Shown here one piece after another: positions 7,707 to 17,216 of a stretch of 59,836 nucleotides of DNA (position 1 is its first letter; each line of letters opens with the position of its first letter). Under the pieces are notes generated by a model. That model searched no databases, was not told the DNA's origin, and was given only the letters and a program-made list of their open reading frames with translations. The translations under genes were made by a program, and so were the position numbers. The DNA comes from Alphaproteobacteria bacterium (GTDB lineage Bacteria; Pseudomonadota; Alphaproteobacteria; ATCC43930; CGMCC-115725): assembly GCA_028871455.1 (NCBI GenBank), contig JAGWNF010000019.1:1-59836 (forward strand), given 5' to 3'.

Positions 7707-10412
7707 ATGAGTACCCGCAACCTCGGATACGTGTTCAAGCCGCACTCGATCGCCCTGATCGGTGCCAGCGACAAGCCTGCGTCGGTCGGCGGCGTCCTGA
7801 CGCGCAATCTCACGGCCGCCGGTTTCGACGGGCCGATTTCGTTGGTCACGCCGACACACGCCTCGATCGGGGGCATTGCGACCTACCGCGACGTCGCCAG
7901 CTTGCCGCAGGCACCCGATCTGGCCGTAATCGCAACGCCGCCGGCTACCGTGCCCGGATTGATTGCTGATCTCGGACAACGTGGCACCAAGGCCGCCGTG
8001 GTCATCACTGCCGGCTTCGGCGAGGGCGATGACGCGGCCGGCGCGCGCCTGCGTCAGGCCATGCTGACGGCGGCGAAGCCCTACCTCTTGCGCATCGTCG
8101 GCCCCAATTGCCTCGGCATCATCGCGGCGGAGCGCCGCGTCGATGCGACCTTTGCGCACATTGCTGCGCCGCACGGCGATCTTGCCTTCGTGGCGCAATC
8201 GGGTGCGATCATTACCGCGATGCTCGACTGGGCAGCGGCGCATGGCATCGGCTTTTCGCACGTGGTGTCGCTCGGCGACATGACGGATGTCGATTTCGGC
8301 GACATGCTCGATTATCTGGCGAACGACACCCGGACGCGCGCTATCCTGCTCTATATCGAGGGCGTGACTGCTCCGCGCAAATTCATGTCGGCCGCGCGCA
8401 TTGCGGCGCGCACCAAGCCCGTCATCGTCGTCAAAGCGGGGCGCCGCAGCGAAGGCGCGCGCGCGGCACGCTCGCATACCGGTGCCCTGGCGGGATCGGA
8501 TGCGGTCTACGACGCCGCGTTCCGCCGTGCCGGCATGCTGCGCGTCTACGAACTCGACGAGCTTTTCGATGCCGCCGAGACACTGGCATTGTGCGATCCG
8601 ATTGCGGGCGACCGCCTCGCCGTGCTCTCGAACGGCGGCGGCCTTGCCGTCATGGCGACCGACAGCCTCGTCGAGGCCGGCGGCCGGCTGGCCGAACTTA
8701 AGGCCGAGACGATCGCCGCGCTCGACCGCGTACTGCCGCACACCTGGTCGCACGGCAATCCAATCGACATTATTGGCGATGCGTCGCCCGAGCGCTACCG
8801 CGAGGCGGTGGCAATCGCGCGGCGAGACGGCAACGCCGACGCGTTGCTCGTGCTCAACGCGCCGACGGCGCTGGCGTCGCCCGTTGAAGCGGCGCGCGCC
8901 TTGGCCGCCGGCAGCCCGATCAGGCCGCGCAACCTGCTCACCAGCTGGGTCGGCGAAAGGACCGCCGACGAAGCGAGGCGCGTCTTCGCCGCCGCGCGCA
9001 TTCCGACCTACGCCACGCCGAGCGAGGCGGTGCGGGGATTCATGCATCTGGTCCGCCATCACCGCAGCCAGCAGCTGCTGCTGCAGGTTCCACCGGCGAC
9101 GTCGGAAGATTTCGCGCCCGATCGCGACCACGTTCGCCGGATCATCGATACAGTTCTGGCGGAGCGGCGGCAGTGGCTGAGCGCTGCCGAGAGCAAGGCC
9201 GTGCTGAGCGCCTACGGCATTCCGGTAGCGGCGGCGCAGACGGCGAGGGATCCGGAGGAGGTCGGCGTCATCGCGCGCGCCCTCGGCGGGCCGTGCGCAG
9301 TCAAGATCCTGTCCCCTGACATCACTCACAAGAGCGACGTCGGCGGCGTGGCGCTCGACCTGTCCACGCCCGAAGCCGCGAGCGCCGAGGCCGAGTCGAT
9401 GCTCGCGCGCGTCCGGCGGGCAGCGCCCAAAGCCCGCATCGAGGGGTTCACGGTCGAGCTGATGGTCAGCCGGCGCAACGCCTACGAGCTCATCGTCGGC
9501 ATGACCGACGATGCACAGTTCGGGCCTGCGATACTCTTCGGCCACGGCGGCACGGCTGCCGAAATTATCGATGACAAGGCGCTGGCGCTGGCGCCGCTCA
9601 ATCTGGCGCTGGCGCAGGCACTCATGGCTCGGACGCGCATTTATCGGCTGTTGCAGGGCTATCGCAACGAGCCGGCGGCGGCGCTCGACGCGATCGCCAT
9701 GGCGCTCGTAAAGCTGTCGCAGCTGGCGGTCGATTTCGCCGAGGTCGCGGAGCTCGATATCAATCCGCTGCTCGCCGACACCGACGGTGTGATCGCGCTC
9801 GACGCCCGGATGCGGGTCCAGCCGGCAACCGGCGATCCGACCGCACGGCTCGCCATCCGCCCTTATCCCGATGCCCTGGTCGAGCGCGTGGTCCTGCGCG
9901 CCCACGCCTATCAGCTGCGGCCGATCCGCCCGGAAGATGCGGCGGCGATTGTCGATTTCTTCCACCATCTCGAATCCGAGGACGTTCGCATGCGGTTCTT
10001 CGCGCCGCTGGCGGAGCTGAACACAGCCCTGCTCGCCCGTCTCACGCAGCTCGACTACGACCGCGAGATGGCGCTGCTGCTGTGCGACGCCGCCGGCGAA
10101 GGACCGCAACCGGAGATCGTCGGCGTCGTCCGGTTGGCGGCAGACCCGGACAACGATCAGGCTGAATTCGCCATCACCGTGCGATCGGACCAAAAGGGCC
10201 ACGGCATCGGCCATTTTCTGATGGAGCGCATCATCGCCTATGCGCGCAGCCGTGGCATCCGCACGCTATGTGGCGACGTGCTGCGCGAGAACCGGCTGAT
10301 GATCGAGTTGTGCCGCGACCTCGGCTTTACCCTGACGGTGCTGCCCGAGGATGCGGAGATCCTTCGCGTGACGTTCGATCTGACAGCCGCGCGGGTGCCG
10401 ACGCCGGTTTAG
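7707..10412 (+). CDS. Acyl-CoA synthetase (NDP-forming) fused to GNAT acetyltransferase
   Basis: A 901-residue multidomain protein. From the N terminus it has a CoA-binding Rossmann domain (FKPHSIALIGAS), a succinyl-CoA-ligase-like domain with the phosphohistidine segment ARSHTGALAGSD, an ATP-grasp domain (~470-690; YELIVGMTDDAQFG, GGTAAEIIDD) and a C-terminal GNAT domain (~720-890; acetyl-CoA loop SDQKGHGIGHFLM). The layout is that of Pat-type lysine acetyltransferases and of NDP-forming acetyl-CoA synthetases. The phospho-His being present suggests the ligase part may be active, unlike some Pat proteins. I chose ATG 7707 because family N termini match there; GTG 7662 is possible. Two FNR/FixK-type boxes precede it. 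Confidence 0.9.
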   Translation: MSTRNLGYVFKPHSIALIGASDKPASVGGVLTRNLTAAGFDGPISLVTPTHASIGGIATYRDVASLPQAPDLAVIATPPATVPGLIADLGQRGTKAAVVITAGFGEGDDAAGARLRQAMLTAAKPYLLRIVGPNCLGIIAAERRVDATFAHIAAPHGDLAFVAQSGAIITAMLDWAAAHGIGFSHVVSLGDMTDVDFGDMLDYLANDTRTRAILLYIEGVTAPRKFMSAARIAARTKPVIVVKAGRRSEGARAARSHTGALAGSDAVYDAAFRRAGMLRVYELDELFDAAETLALCDPIAGDRLAVLSNGGGLAVMATDSLVEAGGRLAELKAETIAALDRVLPHTWSHGNPIDIIGDASPERYREAVAIARRDGNADALLVLNAPTALASPVEAARALAAGSPIRPRNLLTSWVGERTADEARRVFAAARIPTYATPSEAVRGFMHLVRHHRSQQLLLQVPPATSEDFAPDRDHVRRIIDTVLAERRQWLSAAESKAVLSAYGIPVAAAQTARDPEEVGVIARALGGPCAVKILSPDITHKSDVGGVALDLSTPEAASAEAESMLARVRRAAPKARIEGFTVELMVSRRNAYELIVGMTDDAQFGPAILFGHGGTAAEIIDDKALALAPLNLALAQALMARTRIYRLLQGYRNEPAAALDAIAMALVKLSQLAVDFAEVAELDINPLLADTDGVIALDARMRVQPATGDPTARLAIRPYPDALVERVVLRAHAYQLRPIRPEDAAAIVDFFHHLESEDVRMRFFAPLAELNTALLARLTQLDYDREMALLLCDAAGEGPQPEIVGVVRLAADPDNDQAEFAITVRSDQKGHGIGHFLMERIIAYARSRGIRTLCGDVLRENRLMIELCRDLGFTLTVLPEDAEILRVTFDLTAARVPTPV

Positions 10413-11509
10413 CGCGCGCGGCTACGATTCTTGGCCTCGCGCGCCAGCAGCGCCCGCTTGCGCTCGATGCCCCAGCGATAACCGCCGAGCCCGCCGTCGC
10501 GCCGCACGACGCGATGACAGGGAATCGCGACCGCCACCGGATTGGCCGCACAGGCCTGTGCGACCGCGCGCACCGCGCGCGGTCGGCCGACGCGCCTGGC
10601 AATCTCGCCATAGGTCGCGGTCGCGCCCGGTGGAATCGTACGGAGCGCCTGCCAGACGCGCTGCTGAAACGCAGTGCCGCGCAGATCGAGTGGCAGGTCG
10701 GTTGCGGCACCGGATTCGTCCACCAGGGCGACACCCCGCGCGACCAACGTCTCGAACGCCGAATCGCCGCCGACCAGCTCCGCCTGCGGAAAGCGATCCT
10801 GGAGGTCTTGCACCAGGCGTTCGGGGTCATTGCCCAACAGGATCGTGCACACGCCGTTGATCGTCGCCGCGATCAGAATGGCGCCGAGCGTACATTGCCC
10901 GACCGCGAAACGGATCGCCGCGCCGGCGCCGCCGGCGCGGAACGTCCGCGGCTTCATACCGAGCAGCGCGTCCGAGACGGCATAGAACCGGCCGCTCGAG
11001 CCGAAGCCGGCGTCATAGATTGCCTCGGTCACGTTGCCGGCGCGCGGCAGGCCTGCGCGCAGGCGCCGGGCCCGGCAGGCAACGGCATAACCGCGCGGTG
11101 TCAGGCCGGTCACGGCCTTGAAAACGCGGTGAAAATGGAACCGGCTCATGCCGGCATCGCGCGCCAGCGCAGCGAGATTCGGGATTGTCTCCGCTGATTC
11201 GATCGCGCGGCACGCTCGTGCCACCGCGGCTGTGCGCCGGGCGACGAGCGGCGGCGCATCGGGCCGGCAGCGCTTGCACGGTCTAAATCCGGCCGCCTCC
11301 GCCGCCGTGCGGCTGTCGTGAAACGCGACGTTCTCGCGTCTGGCGGGCCGCGCCGCACAGCTCGGTCGGCAATAGACGCCGGTCGTCCGCACCGAATAGT
11401 AGAAATGGCCGTCGGCAGCGGGATCGCGCCGCCGGACTGCCGCCCAGCGCGCGATTTCGGTCGCAAACGTCGACCTACCTTGCGGTGTCTTCGCCAATGC
11501 CAGGGCCAT
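10409..11509 (-). CDS. ada: Ada: methyl-DNA-responsive activator and O6-methylguanine-DNA methyltransferase
   Basis: A 366-residue protein with the full Ada layout. The N-terminal zinc site GVYCRPSC...RPCKRC has Cys47, 51, 78 and 81, the same spacing as E. coli Cys38/42/69/72, so it can repair methylphosphotriesters. An AraC-type HTH domain follows (SRFHFHRVFKAVTGLTPRGY). The C-terminal methyltransferase carries the acceptor Cys331 in IPCHRVV. I chose ATG 11509 because GAGGGAG lies six bases upstream; an ATG at 11566 is in frame but has no such site. It converges on the CoA ligase gene with a four-base overlap. It probably regulates itself. Confidence 0.95.
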   Translation of the reverse strand: MALALAKTPQGRSTFATEIARWAAVRRRDPAADGHFYYSVRTTGVYCRPSCAARPARRENVAFHDSRTAAEAAGFRPCKRCRPDAPPLVARRTAAVARACRAIESAETIPNLAALARDAGMSRFHFHRVFKAVTGLTPRGYAVACRARRLRAGLPRAGNVTEAIYDAGFGSSGRFYAVSDALLGMKPRTFRAGGAGAAIRFAVGQCTLGAILIAATINGVCTILLGNDPERLVQDLQDRFPQAELVGGDSAFETLVARGVALVDESGAATDLPLDLRGTAFQQRVWQALRTIPPGATATYGEIARRVGRPRAVRAVAQACAANPVAVAIPCHRVVRRDGGLGGYRWGIERKRALLAREAKNRSRAR

Positions 11510-11614
11510 GGTCTGCTCCCTCGATTGCGTCACGGCGCCGTCCGTCACGCAACCGCTATATGGCATCGCCGCCCGCCGACCACACTCCGGCGCTTGCGCT
11601 CGAATTCGCGGTAG

Positions 11615-12175
11615 CTAATCCCGCACGCGCTTAATCCAGGCGGCCAGCGCCGCCATCAGGTCCTGGATAAACTTGCGCGTGGCCTCGTCGGTCAGCTTGC
11701 CCTGGGCGTCGAACTTGTTCTGCGCCTGTGGAATCATCACCTCGGGCTTGTTCAGCGGAATCATGTCGAGGAAGACGCAGGTCTGGCGCAGGTGGTATTG
11801 CGCGCGGCCGGTGCCGAACATGCCTCCGCTTGCGCCCATCATGGCGACCGGCTTGCCGGCGAAGGGCTGATCGGGCCGCCGCGACACCCAATCGATGGCA
11901 TTCTTCAGCACACCAGGCACCGAATAATTGTACTCGGGCGTGACGAAGAGCAGGCCATCGGCTTCCTTGATGCGGCGGCCCAGGTCCTCCACAACCGGCG
12001 GGAAGCCTTGCTGCTTGACGTCTTCGTTGTAGGGCGGAATTTCGCCAAGCCGATCGTATTGATCGAGCGTCATGCCAGCCGGCAGATTCTCGGCCGCGAC
12101 CTTCAGTGCGAGACGGTTATACGAACCCTTGCGTAGGCTCCCGCAGATCGCAAATACCTTAAGCGTATCGGCCAT
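11615..12175 (-). CDS. NADPH-dependent FMN reductase family (flavodoxin-like) protein
   Basis: A 186-residue protein with the FMN-phosphate loop FAICGSLRKGSYNR near the N terminus and the typical PEYNYSVPGVLKNAIDWVS segment, as in SsuE/ChrR/AzoR-like reductases. It reduces FMN, quinones or similar acceptors with NAD(P)H in the cytoplasm; the real acceptor is unknown. I chose ATG 12175, four bases after GGAGG; the longer frame lacks a ribosome site. It lies between ada and the lpxR-like gene on the same strand with moderate gaps, so operon membership is unclear. Confidence 0.92.
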   Translation of the reverse strand: MADTLKVFAICGSLRKGSYNRLALKVAAENLPAGMTLDQYDRLGEIPPYNEDVKQQGFPPVVEDLGRRIKEADGLLFVTPEYNYSVPGVLKNAIDWVSRRPDQPFAGKPVAMMGASGGMFGTGRAQYHLRQTCVFLDMIPLNKPEVMIPQAQNKFDAQGKLTDEATRKFIQDLMAALAAWIKRVRD

Positions 12176-12253
12176 GGGACCTCCATTGCTTACGGCGCGC
12201 AGAGGAAGCACGTCGCCCCGCCCGGATCAAGCCCGTCGGCCGGGACCGATGCG

Positions 12254-13249
12254 TCAGAGGCCGAACGAAAAGCGGAATCCGGCGTAGCTGTCCTCGCCCT
12301 GTTGGCCGTAGAACTCCTTGGTGCGCGTCAGCAGGCCGACGTCGAGGCGGATGGCGCTGCGCCAGAAGAGCGCGACGCCGGCCGTCAGATCGCCGACCAG
12401 CGGCTTCTTGGCGACACGCGGGCCTGACGCGAAGGTGTTGCCGTCGAGAAAGATGTTGTGCGCCACGGCGCGGCCTTCGGCGCCGGCAAAAACGTACCAG
12501 CCGAGCGGCGTCGTCAGGTGCGCGCCGTCGAACCAATCCGTGCCGGAAGGCGCCGGCCGGATGCGCGCCGGGCCGTAGTCGGCCTTCAGATCCTGCCCGA
12601 ACCGCAGCAGGCCGCCAAGCGCACCATAGGTCAACACGTTGCCGGCGGTCACACCCGCCGCCGGCACGAAATCGACACCGACACCGCCGAGGTCACCGAG
12701 CCTGACGCGCCAGTGTTTTTCATAGGACAGCGTCAAGCCTGGTTCGTTCTTCAGTTGATCGTGCCAGCCCTCGCCGCCGGGAATACCGACGACGAATTGG
12801 TGCCAGTCGTTCTGCACTTGGCGGCCAACGGCGGCCGGTCCGACCACGCCGATCAGCAATTCAAGGCCGGTCAGCTGATCGCCGTTCTCTTGCAGCAGTG
12901 CCCCGCCGGTATAGAGCCAAGCCGCGTAGGGCCGGTCATGCGGGTCGGGCGGATTGAGCGTGAGATTGACCGGCGTGAAGATGCTTTGGCCGAGGAAAAT
13001 CCAATCAAATCGACGTTCGCCGCCCCCCACTGCGGGAAATAGCGGCGACACCGCGTCGAACATCTTGCAGCGCCAGTCGTCCGACGCGAGCGGATCCGAC
13101 AGGTAGGCGCCGCGAATTCCCTGGCTGTAATGCTTGTCGCTGGTAAAGAAGAGCGAATCGTTCTCTTCAAGAACAGATAGCTGCCCGGCGTTCGCCGTCG
13201 ACGCCCAGAGACACAGCCCAGCCAGAAGCACCGCTCCGCGCATCCGCAT
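12254..13249 (-). CDS. LpxR-like outer-membrane lipid A deacylase family protein
   Basis: A 331-residue protein with a signal peptide (~1-21, ending STANA). The mature N terminus has ENDSLFFTSDKHYSQGIR, matching the LpxR pattern: Asn30, Asp31 and Ser42 correspond to the catalytic and calcium-site residues. GWHDQLKNEP carries the presumed catalytic His. The C terminus ends in an aromatic residue-Gly-Leu beta-strand (FRFSFGL) typical of outer-membrane barrels. LpxR removes the 3'-acyloxyacyl group of lipid A. A second, PagL-like lipid A enzyme is encoded at 56850. A small possible gene (13259-13465) lies 9 bases upstream. Confidence 0.85.
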   Translation of the reverse strand: MRMRGAVLLAGLCLWASTANAGQLSVLEENDSLFFTSDKHYSQGIRGAYLSDPLASDDWRCKMFDAVSPLFPAVGGGERRFDWIFLGQSIFTPVNLTLNPPDPHDRPYAAWLYTGGALLQENGDQLTGLELLIGVVGPAAVGRQVQNDWHQFVVGIPGGEGWHDQLKNEPGLTLSYEKHWRVRLGDLGGVGVDFVPAAGVTAGNVLTYGALGGLLRFGQDLKADYGPARIRPAPSGTDWFDGAHLTTPLGWYVFAGAEGRAVAHNIFLDGNTFASGPRVAKKPLVGDLTAGVALFWRSAIRLDVGLLTRTKEFYGQQGEDSYAGFRFSFGL

Positions 13250-13258
13250 GGCGCTTTA

Positions 13259-13465
13259 CTAATGCGCGACGGCCCGATTCGGCTCCCGGGCTTGACCGAA
13301 ATCCGGCCGCTGCCATAGGTCGCCGGCGACCGTGGGGGGCGTCACGTGCGATGTGCCGTAAGCCGTTTCGGTCGGCGGCGCGGGCGGTTTGAATTTCGGA
13401 TCGACCGTGTCGCCGGCAAGCGCAATATCGATCAACAGCGCCGGCTCGGCTAGGCGCGCGAACAT
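13259..13465 (-). CDS. Possible small protein, unknown function
   Basis: A 68-residue frame ending 9 bases before the lpxR-like start, with GGGAA upstream of its ATG as a weak ribosome site. The product is Pro/Ala-rich (FKPPAPPTETAYG) with no recognised domain and no clear signal peptide. Position favours a short gene co-transcribed with the lpxR-like gene, but chance is not excluded. Confidence 0.3.
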   Translation of the reverse strand: MFARLAEPALLIDIALAGDTVDPKFKPPAPPTETAYGTSHVTPPTVAGDLWQRPDFGQAREPNRAVAH

Positions 13466-13553
13466 GACGAATTCCCAGGTTTCGGGCGGCTACCAATAGG
13501 CCGGCGATGGCATCGAAGCAACGGCGCGCCTGTATGGCGGCCGCGCGGCGGAA

Positions 13554-15428
13554 TCAGGCCGCCGCAGTCTGCCGGACGCAGCGTTCGGGGGGCAGGATGA
13601 GGCGTGCGGTCGTGCCGTAGCCGACGGAGCTTTCAAGCGTCAGCGTTCCGCCGTGGAGTTCGGCGAGCGACTTGGCGATCGGCAGACCCAAGCCGGTGCC
13701 TTCCTGGGTTCGCGCCAGCGAGCCATCGACCTGATAGAACGGCTCCATGACGCGGCTGATCTGGTCCGGCGGGATGCCGATGCCGGTGTCCTCGACCTCA
13801 ATCTGCACACCACTGGCGTCACTCACTCTCGCAAGCACGCGCACTTCGCGTTCGGCCGGCGTGAACTTCACGGCATTCGACAGCAGGTTCAGCAGGATTT
13901 GCCTCAAGCGGCGCTCGTCGCCGCGGAAGGTTGGCATGTTCGGCGCGATCTTGACCGTGATGATGACGCCCTTCTTGTTGGCGATCGGCGTGACGAAACG
14001 GACACTGTCTTCGATCAGGGTGGCCGCGTCGATCAGGCTCTCGTTCAGCGAGAGCTGCTTGGCGTCGGATTTGGCGAAATCGAGGATGTCGTTGATGATC
14101 GACAGCAGCTGCGAGCCGCTGCGGTTGATGTCCTTGGCGTAATCGCGATAACGGTCTTCGGCCAGCTTGCCTTGCGCGTCGTTCATCAGCATCTCGGAGA
14201 AGCCAAGGATGGCATTGAGCGGCGTCCGCAGTTCGTGATTCATGTTGGCGATAAACTCGCTCTTGAGGCGGCTGGCATCCTCGGACACCTGCTTGGTCTG
14301 GAGCAGTTCGGACACGGCGCGCTCGCGCTCGGTCACGTCATGGAAGGTCACGACCACGCCGCCGATCGCCGGCTCGTGTGTCATGTTGCACAACGTCGCC
14401 TCGTAATCGCGCAACGGCCCGCCGGCTTTGCGGATCTTGATGTGATCGACATGCGCCGCCGTCGACCGCGGCCCGTGCACGATCAACGCGCGGCGCAGCA
14501 AATCTGCGCCCTGGCCCTCGACCAGATCGAAAATGCTGCCGCTCTCGAGCGCCTTGACGTCGAAACCGGTCAGACCTTGCGACTGGACCACGAAGGTGAT
14601 CTGTCCGGTGCGTGTTACGACCAGGAAGATGTCGTTCGAGCTCTGCACCAGATGACGGAATCGGTCGGTGGTAGACTGGACGATATGCTGCTCGCGCTCG
14701 CGCATGGATTCGAGGTGGCGGTCGAACCTGACCGACAGTAACTCCAGCGCGAAGATTATGGCACTCGCGGCGGCGATGATGATCGCGAGACTGCTTTGAT
14801 TGAGCTGCGCGGTCGATGGATGCAGCAGGCCCGGCATGGTGGTGAAGCGGGCGGCTTCCATGCCGGTGTAATGCATGCCATAGACGGCCACACCCATGAC
14901 CACGGCCGCACCGGCGCGCCAGAGAGTGCCCTTCTCGCGCAACGCGATCCACAGCGCGGCGGTCGCGGCGACGCAAGCGATGAGGATCGACAAGCCGACA
15001 AGCGTGGGATCGTAGCTGATGACGGCCGGCAGCTGCATGGCCGCCATGCCGGTGTAGTGCATTGCCGCCACGCCCAGGCCCATGATGACGCCCGCCAGGG
15101 CCAGCCGCCGCGTGCTGCGCCCGCCGGCGATGATCGCGAAGCCCACCGCCGTGACGTCGATCGCGATGGCCAGGGAAATCAGCGTCACGGGAATGCTGTA
15201 GCCCACCGGCACCGACAGCGAGAAGGCGAGCATGGCGATGAAGTGCATCGACCAGATGCCGCCGCCCATGGCCGTCGCGGCCGCGAGAATCCAACCGATT
15301 CGCGGCCAGCCGGTCGACGACCAGATGCGCGGGGCCACGTTGAGCGCGACGAAGGACGCCCAGGTCGCGACGCCCATCGACAGGACGACGAGCATCGGTT
15401 GATAGGTGCCGTTCAGTATGCCGGTCAT
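13554..15428 (-). CDS. MHYT-domain sensor histidine kinase
   Basis: A 624-residue membrane sensor. Its N-terminal MHYT domain has about seven helices with three copper- or gas-binding motifs: MHFIAM (61-66), MHYTGM (123-128) and MHYTGM (185-190). A PAS domain (~270-390), a HisKA domain with phospho-acceptor NHELRTPLNAI and a HATPase domain (DTGIGIPP, GTGLGLPIAKSL) follow. MHYT domains are thought to sense O2, CO or NO through bound metal. I chose ATG 15428; upstream in-frame starts would overlap the divergent promoter of the hydrolase. No response regulator gene adjoins it, so the partner is unknown. Confidence 0.9.
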   Translation of the reverse strand: MTGILNGTYQPMLVVLSMGVATWASFVALNVAPRIWSSTGWPRIGWILAAATAMGGGIWSMHFIAMLAFSLSVPVGYSIPVTLISLAIAIDVTAVGFAIIAGGRSTRRLALAGVIMGLGVAAMHYTGMAAMQLPAVISYDPTLVGLSILIACVAATAALWIALREKGTLWRAGAAVVMGVAVYGMHYTGMEAARFTTMPGLLHPSTAQLNQSSLAIIIAAASAIIFALELLSVRFDRHLESMREREQHIVQSTTDRFRHLVQSSNDIFLVVTRTGQITFVVQSQGLTGFDVKALESGSIFDLVEGQGADLLRRALIVHGPRSTAAHVDHIKIRKAGGPLRDYEATLCNMTHEPAIGGVVVTFHDVTERERAVSELLQTKQVSEDASRLKSEFIANMNHELRTPLNAILGFSEMLMNDAQGKLAEDRYRDYAKDINRSGSQLLSIINDILDFAKSDAKQLSLNESLIDAATLIEDSVRFVTPIANKKGVIITVKIAPNMPTFRGDERRLRQILLNLLSNAVKFTPAEREVRVLARVSDASGVQIEVEDTGIGIPPDQISRVMEPFYQVDGSLARTQEGTGLGLPIAKSLAELHGGTLTLESSVGYGTTARLILPPERCVRQTAAA

Positions 15429-15555
15429 GCGGGAAAATTCGTCGCCAGGGAAGTTCGAGGCCGAGTTTGACCGAGAATGATTAACGTTGGGTTTGCCGCG
15501 GCGCGGCGGTTGGGTGTGGGTTATGGTAAAGCAAAGATTAAGAACGGGAGGGGCG

Positions 15556-16344
15556 ATGAACGGAATTGATCCTGCGCTCGACGCCCAGGCCGTCACGTTG
15601 CACCGCATGGGCAACGGCCCGCCTTTGGTGCTGCTGCATTGCCTCGGTGTCGATCACCGACTGTGGTCGCTGGCGATCCGCGACATCGCGCGTGACCGCA
15701 CGCTGCTCGCCTACGATTTTCCCGGTCACGGCGAGACCCCCGTACCGGCGCGGCCCTATGACATCGCAGACCTTTCGGCCCAGCTCGCCGCGGTTCTCGA
15801 TCGCGCCGGCGTCACGCGCGCGACGGTTGCCGGCATCTCGCTCGGCGGCCTGGTTGCGCAGCACTTCGCGGCGACGTGTCCCACTCGGGTCGATCGGCTG
15901 GTGCTTGTCGACACGACACCGCGTTACACCGACGAGCTGCGCAGCATGTGGGCCGTGCGCGCCGCGCAGGCGCGTAAGGACGGCGTCACGTCGCTGATCC
16001 CCGGCCTTCTCGAAATCTGGTTCACCAAAGGTTTCGCGGCGCAGGATCCGCCGGCCGTGCGCTACGTGCGCGAGGCCTTCGCGCACTGTTCCGGCGAGGG
16101 CTATGCCCGGGCCTGCGAGGCGCTAGCGGCAGCTGATCTGCGTGGGCTCACCCCGAAAATCGCTGCGCCAACGCTGGTGGTCTGCGGCGAACAGGACATT
16201 CCGAGCTTCCTCGATGCGGTGCGTTGGCTCAACGCCAACATTCGCGGTGCGCACCTCGCCTGGCTCGCGCCGGCGCGTCACGCGTCGATCCTCGAGCGGC
16301 CGGTGCAGTTCGAGCAAGCGCTCGGTGTCTTTTTCGCCAGCTAG
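15556..16344 (+). CDS. Alpha/beta hydrolase, 3-oxoadipate enol-lactonase (PcaD)-like
   Basis: A 262-residue alpha/beta hydrolase. The nucleophile elbow is GISLGGL (Ser), the acid is probably Asp in CGEQDIPS, and the base is His in PARHASILERP. The overall pattern (VLLHCLGVDHRLW, YDFPGHGETP) is closest to PcaD-type enol-lactonases, but no other beta-ketoadipate gene is nearby, so the substrate is open. GGGAGGGG four bases before ATG 15556 is a strong ribosome site. It diverges from the MHYT kinase and overlaps the convergent secreted-protein gene by four bases. Confidence 0.85.
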   Translation: MNGIDPALDAQAVTLHRMGNGPPLVLLHCLGVDHRLWSLAIRDIARDRTLLAYDFPGHGETPVPARPYDIADLSAQLAAVLDRAGVTRATVAGISLGGLVAQHFAATCPTRVDRLVLVDTTPRYTDELRSMWAVRAAQARKDGVTSLIPGLLEIWFTKGFAAQDPPAVRYVREAFAHCSGEGYARACEALAAADLRGLTPKIAAPTLVVCGEQDIPSFLDAVRWLNANIRGAHLAWLAPARHASILERPVQFEQALGVFFAS

Positions 16345-17216
16345 TTCGCCCGGCATGAAAGCGCGGGCTTCAGCGCGGGCAGGCCGTTGAGCGTGGCCAC
16401 GGCCGGCCAGTAAGCGCTGCGCCGCAGCTGGCATTTCGTCAAATCATGCCAGAACGCTTCGGGATCTCCGCGATCGGAGCGCCAAGCGCGCCGGGTGACC
16501 TCGTGCGCCAACCGGAGATGACCGGTGTAGATCGGGTCGCCGACGAGATGCAGGAGCGGCGGCGACACCCATTGCGGATCGTCGGGCCAGCCGGCACGCG
16601 CCGCGGCAACCGCCTTGGCGAGCGCCGACGGCGCCGGTCGCCGCATCAGATCGGGCGCCGGCACGTAACGCATCGCCCGCGGATCGAAGCGTAGCGTCAC
16701 TTCGGGCGGACGCGACGCCGCGAAATAGATGCGGTAGTAAGCAAAGATCGGATCCCAGACATGGGCCACGAGCGCGCGCTCGCCCGGCCACCGCACGAAC
16801 ATGACGCCCGAATCGGCGCCGTCGATCGTCGGTATCACCCGCGCGGTTCGACCGAGCACGACGAGCGTCACTGCAAAGCAGCAATGCGCACCACCGCTGA
16901 AGCGCTCGATCGCCAGGACCGGCAACCCCAGTCCGAGCAGATCGGCGCCGACTCGCACCGGTGCGTCGCCGCCGGCGCGGACGAAGAGATGATTAGGACT
17001 GACCGCGAGCGAACGGTCTTGGGTGGCGTAGACGACCCGGTCGCCGCGCCAGATGCGCAGCCGATCGGACGGCATGAGGCCGCCCGCGACGTGCGCGAGC
17101 GTCACCCGGTAGGGACCAATTTCCCAAGCGCGGGCGGACACGTCGTCGGCTGCGTGAGCGCCGACGCTCGATGCGAGCAGCAGCGCGATCGCCGCGGCGA
17201 GGCACCACCACATCAT
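16341..17216 (-). CDS. Secreted/periplasmic protein of unknown function with GGAHCC motif, coupled to gltD
   Basis: A 291-residue protein with a clear signal peptide ([20 protein letters not shown], cleavage ~22). Visible features are a GGAHCC motif (108-113) in [17 protein letters not shown], a beta-rich middle, and a C-terminal segment with [12 protein letters not shown] and a final Cys. I do not recognise an enzymatic family; similar GGAHCC segments occur in uncharacterised exported proteins. Its start codon overlaps the gltD stop as ATGA, so translation is coupled to glutamate synthase. It is the last gene of the gltB-gltD unit and meets the plus-strand hydrolase tail to tail. Confidence 0.75.
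   Translation of the reverse strand: MMWWCLAAAIALLLASSVGAHAADDVSARAWEIGPYRVTLAHVAGGLMPSDRLRIWRGDRVVYATQDRSLAVSPNHLFVRAGGDAPVRVGADLLGLGLPVLAIERFSGGAHCCFAVTLVVLGRTARVIPTIDGADSGVMFVRWPGERALVAHVWDPIFAYYRIYFAASRPPEVTLRFDPRAMRYVPAPDLMRRPAPSALAKAVAAARAGWPDDPQWVSPPLLHLVGDPIYTGHLRLAHEVTRRAWRSDRGDPEAFWHDLTKCQLRRSAYWPAVATLNGLPALKPALSCRAN

Noticed and set aside
7647-10214. 855-codon open frame on the minus strand opposite the CoA ligase gene
   Set aside because: The product is a low-complexity Arg/Ala/Asp sequence with no domain. The plus-strand protein has clear domains, so this is a codon-bias shadow of GC-rich DNA.
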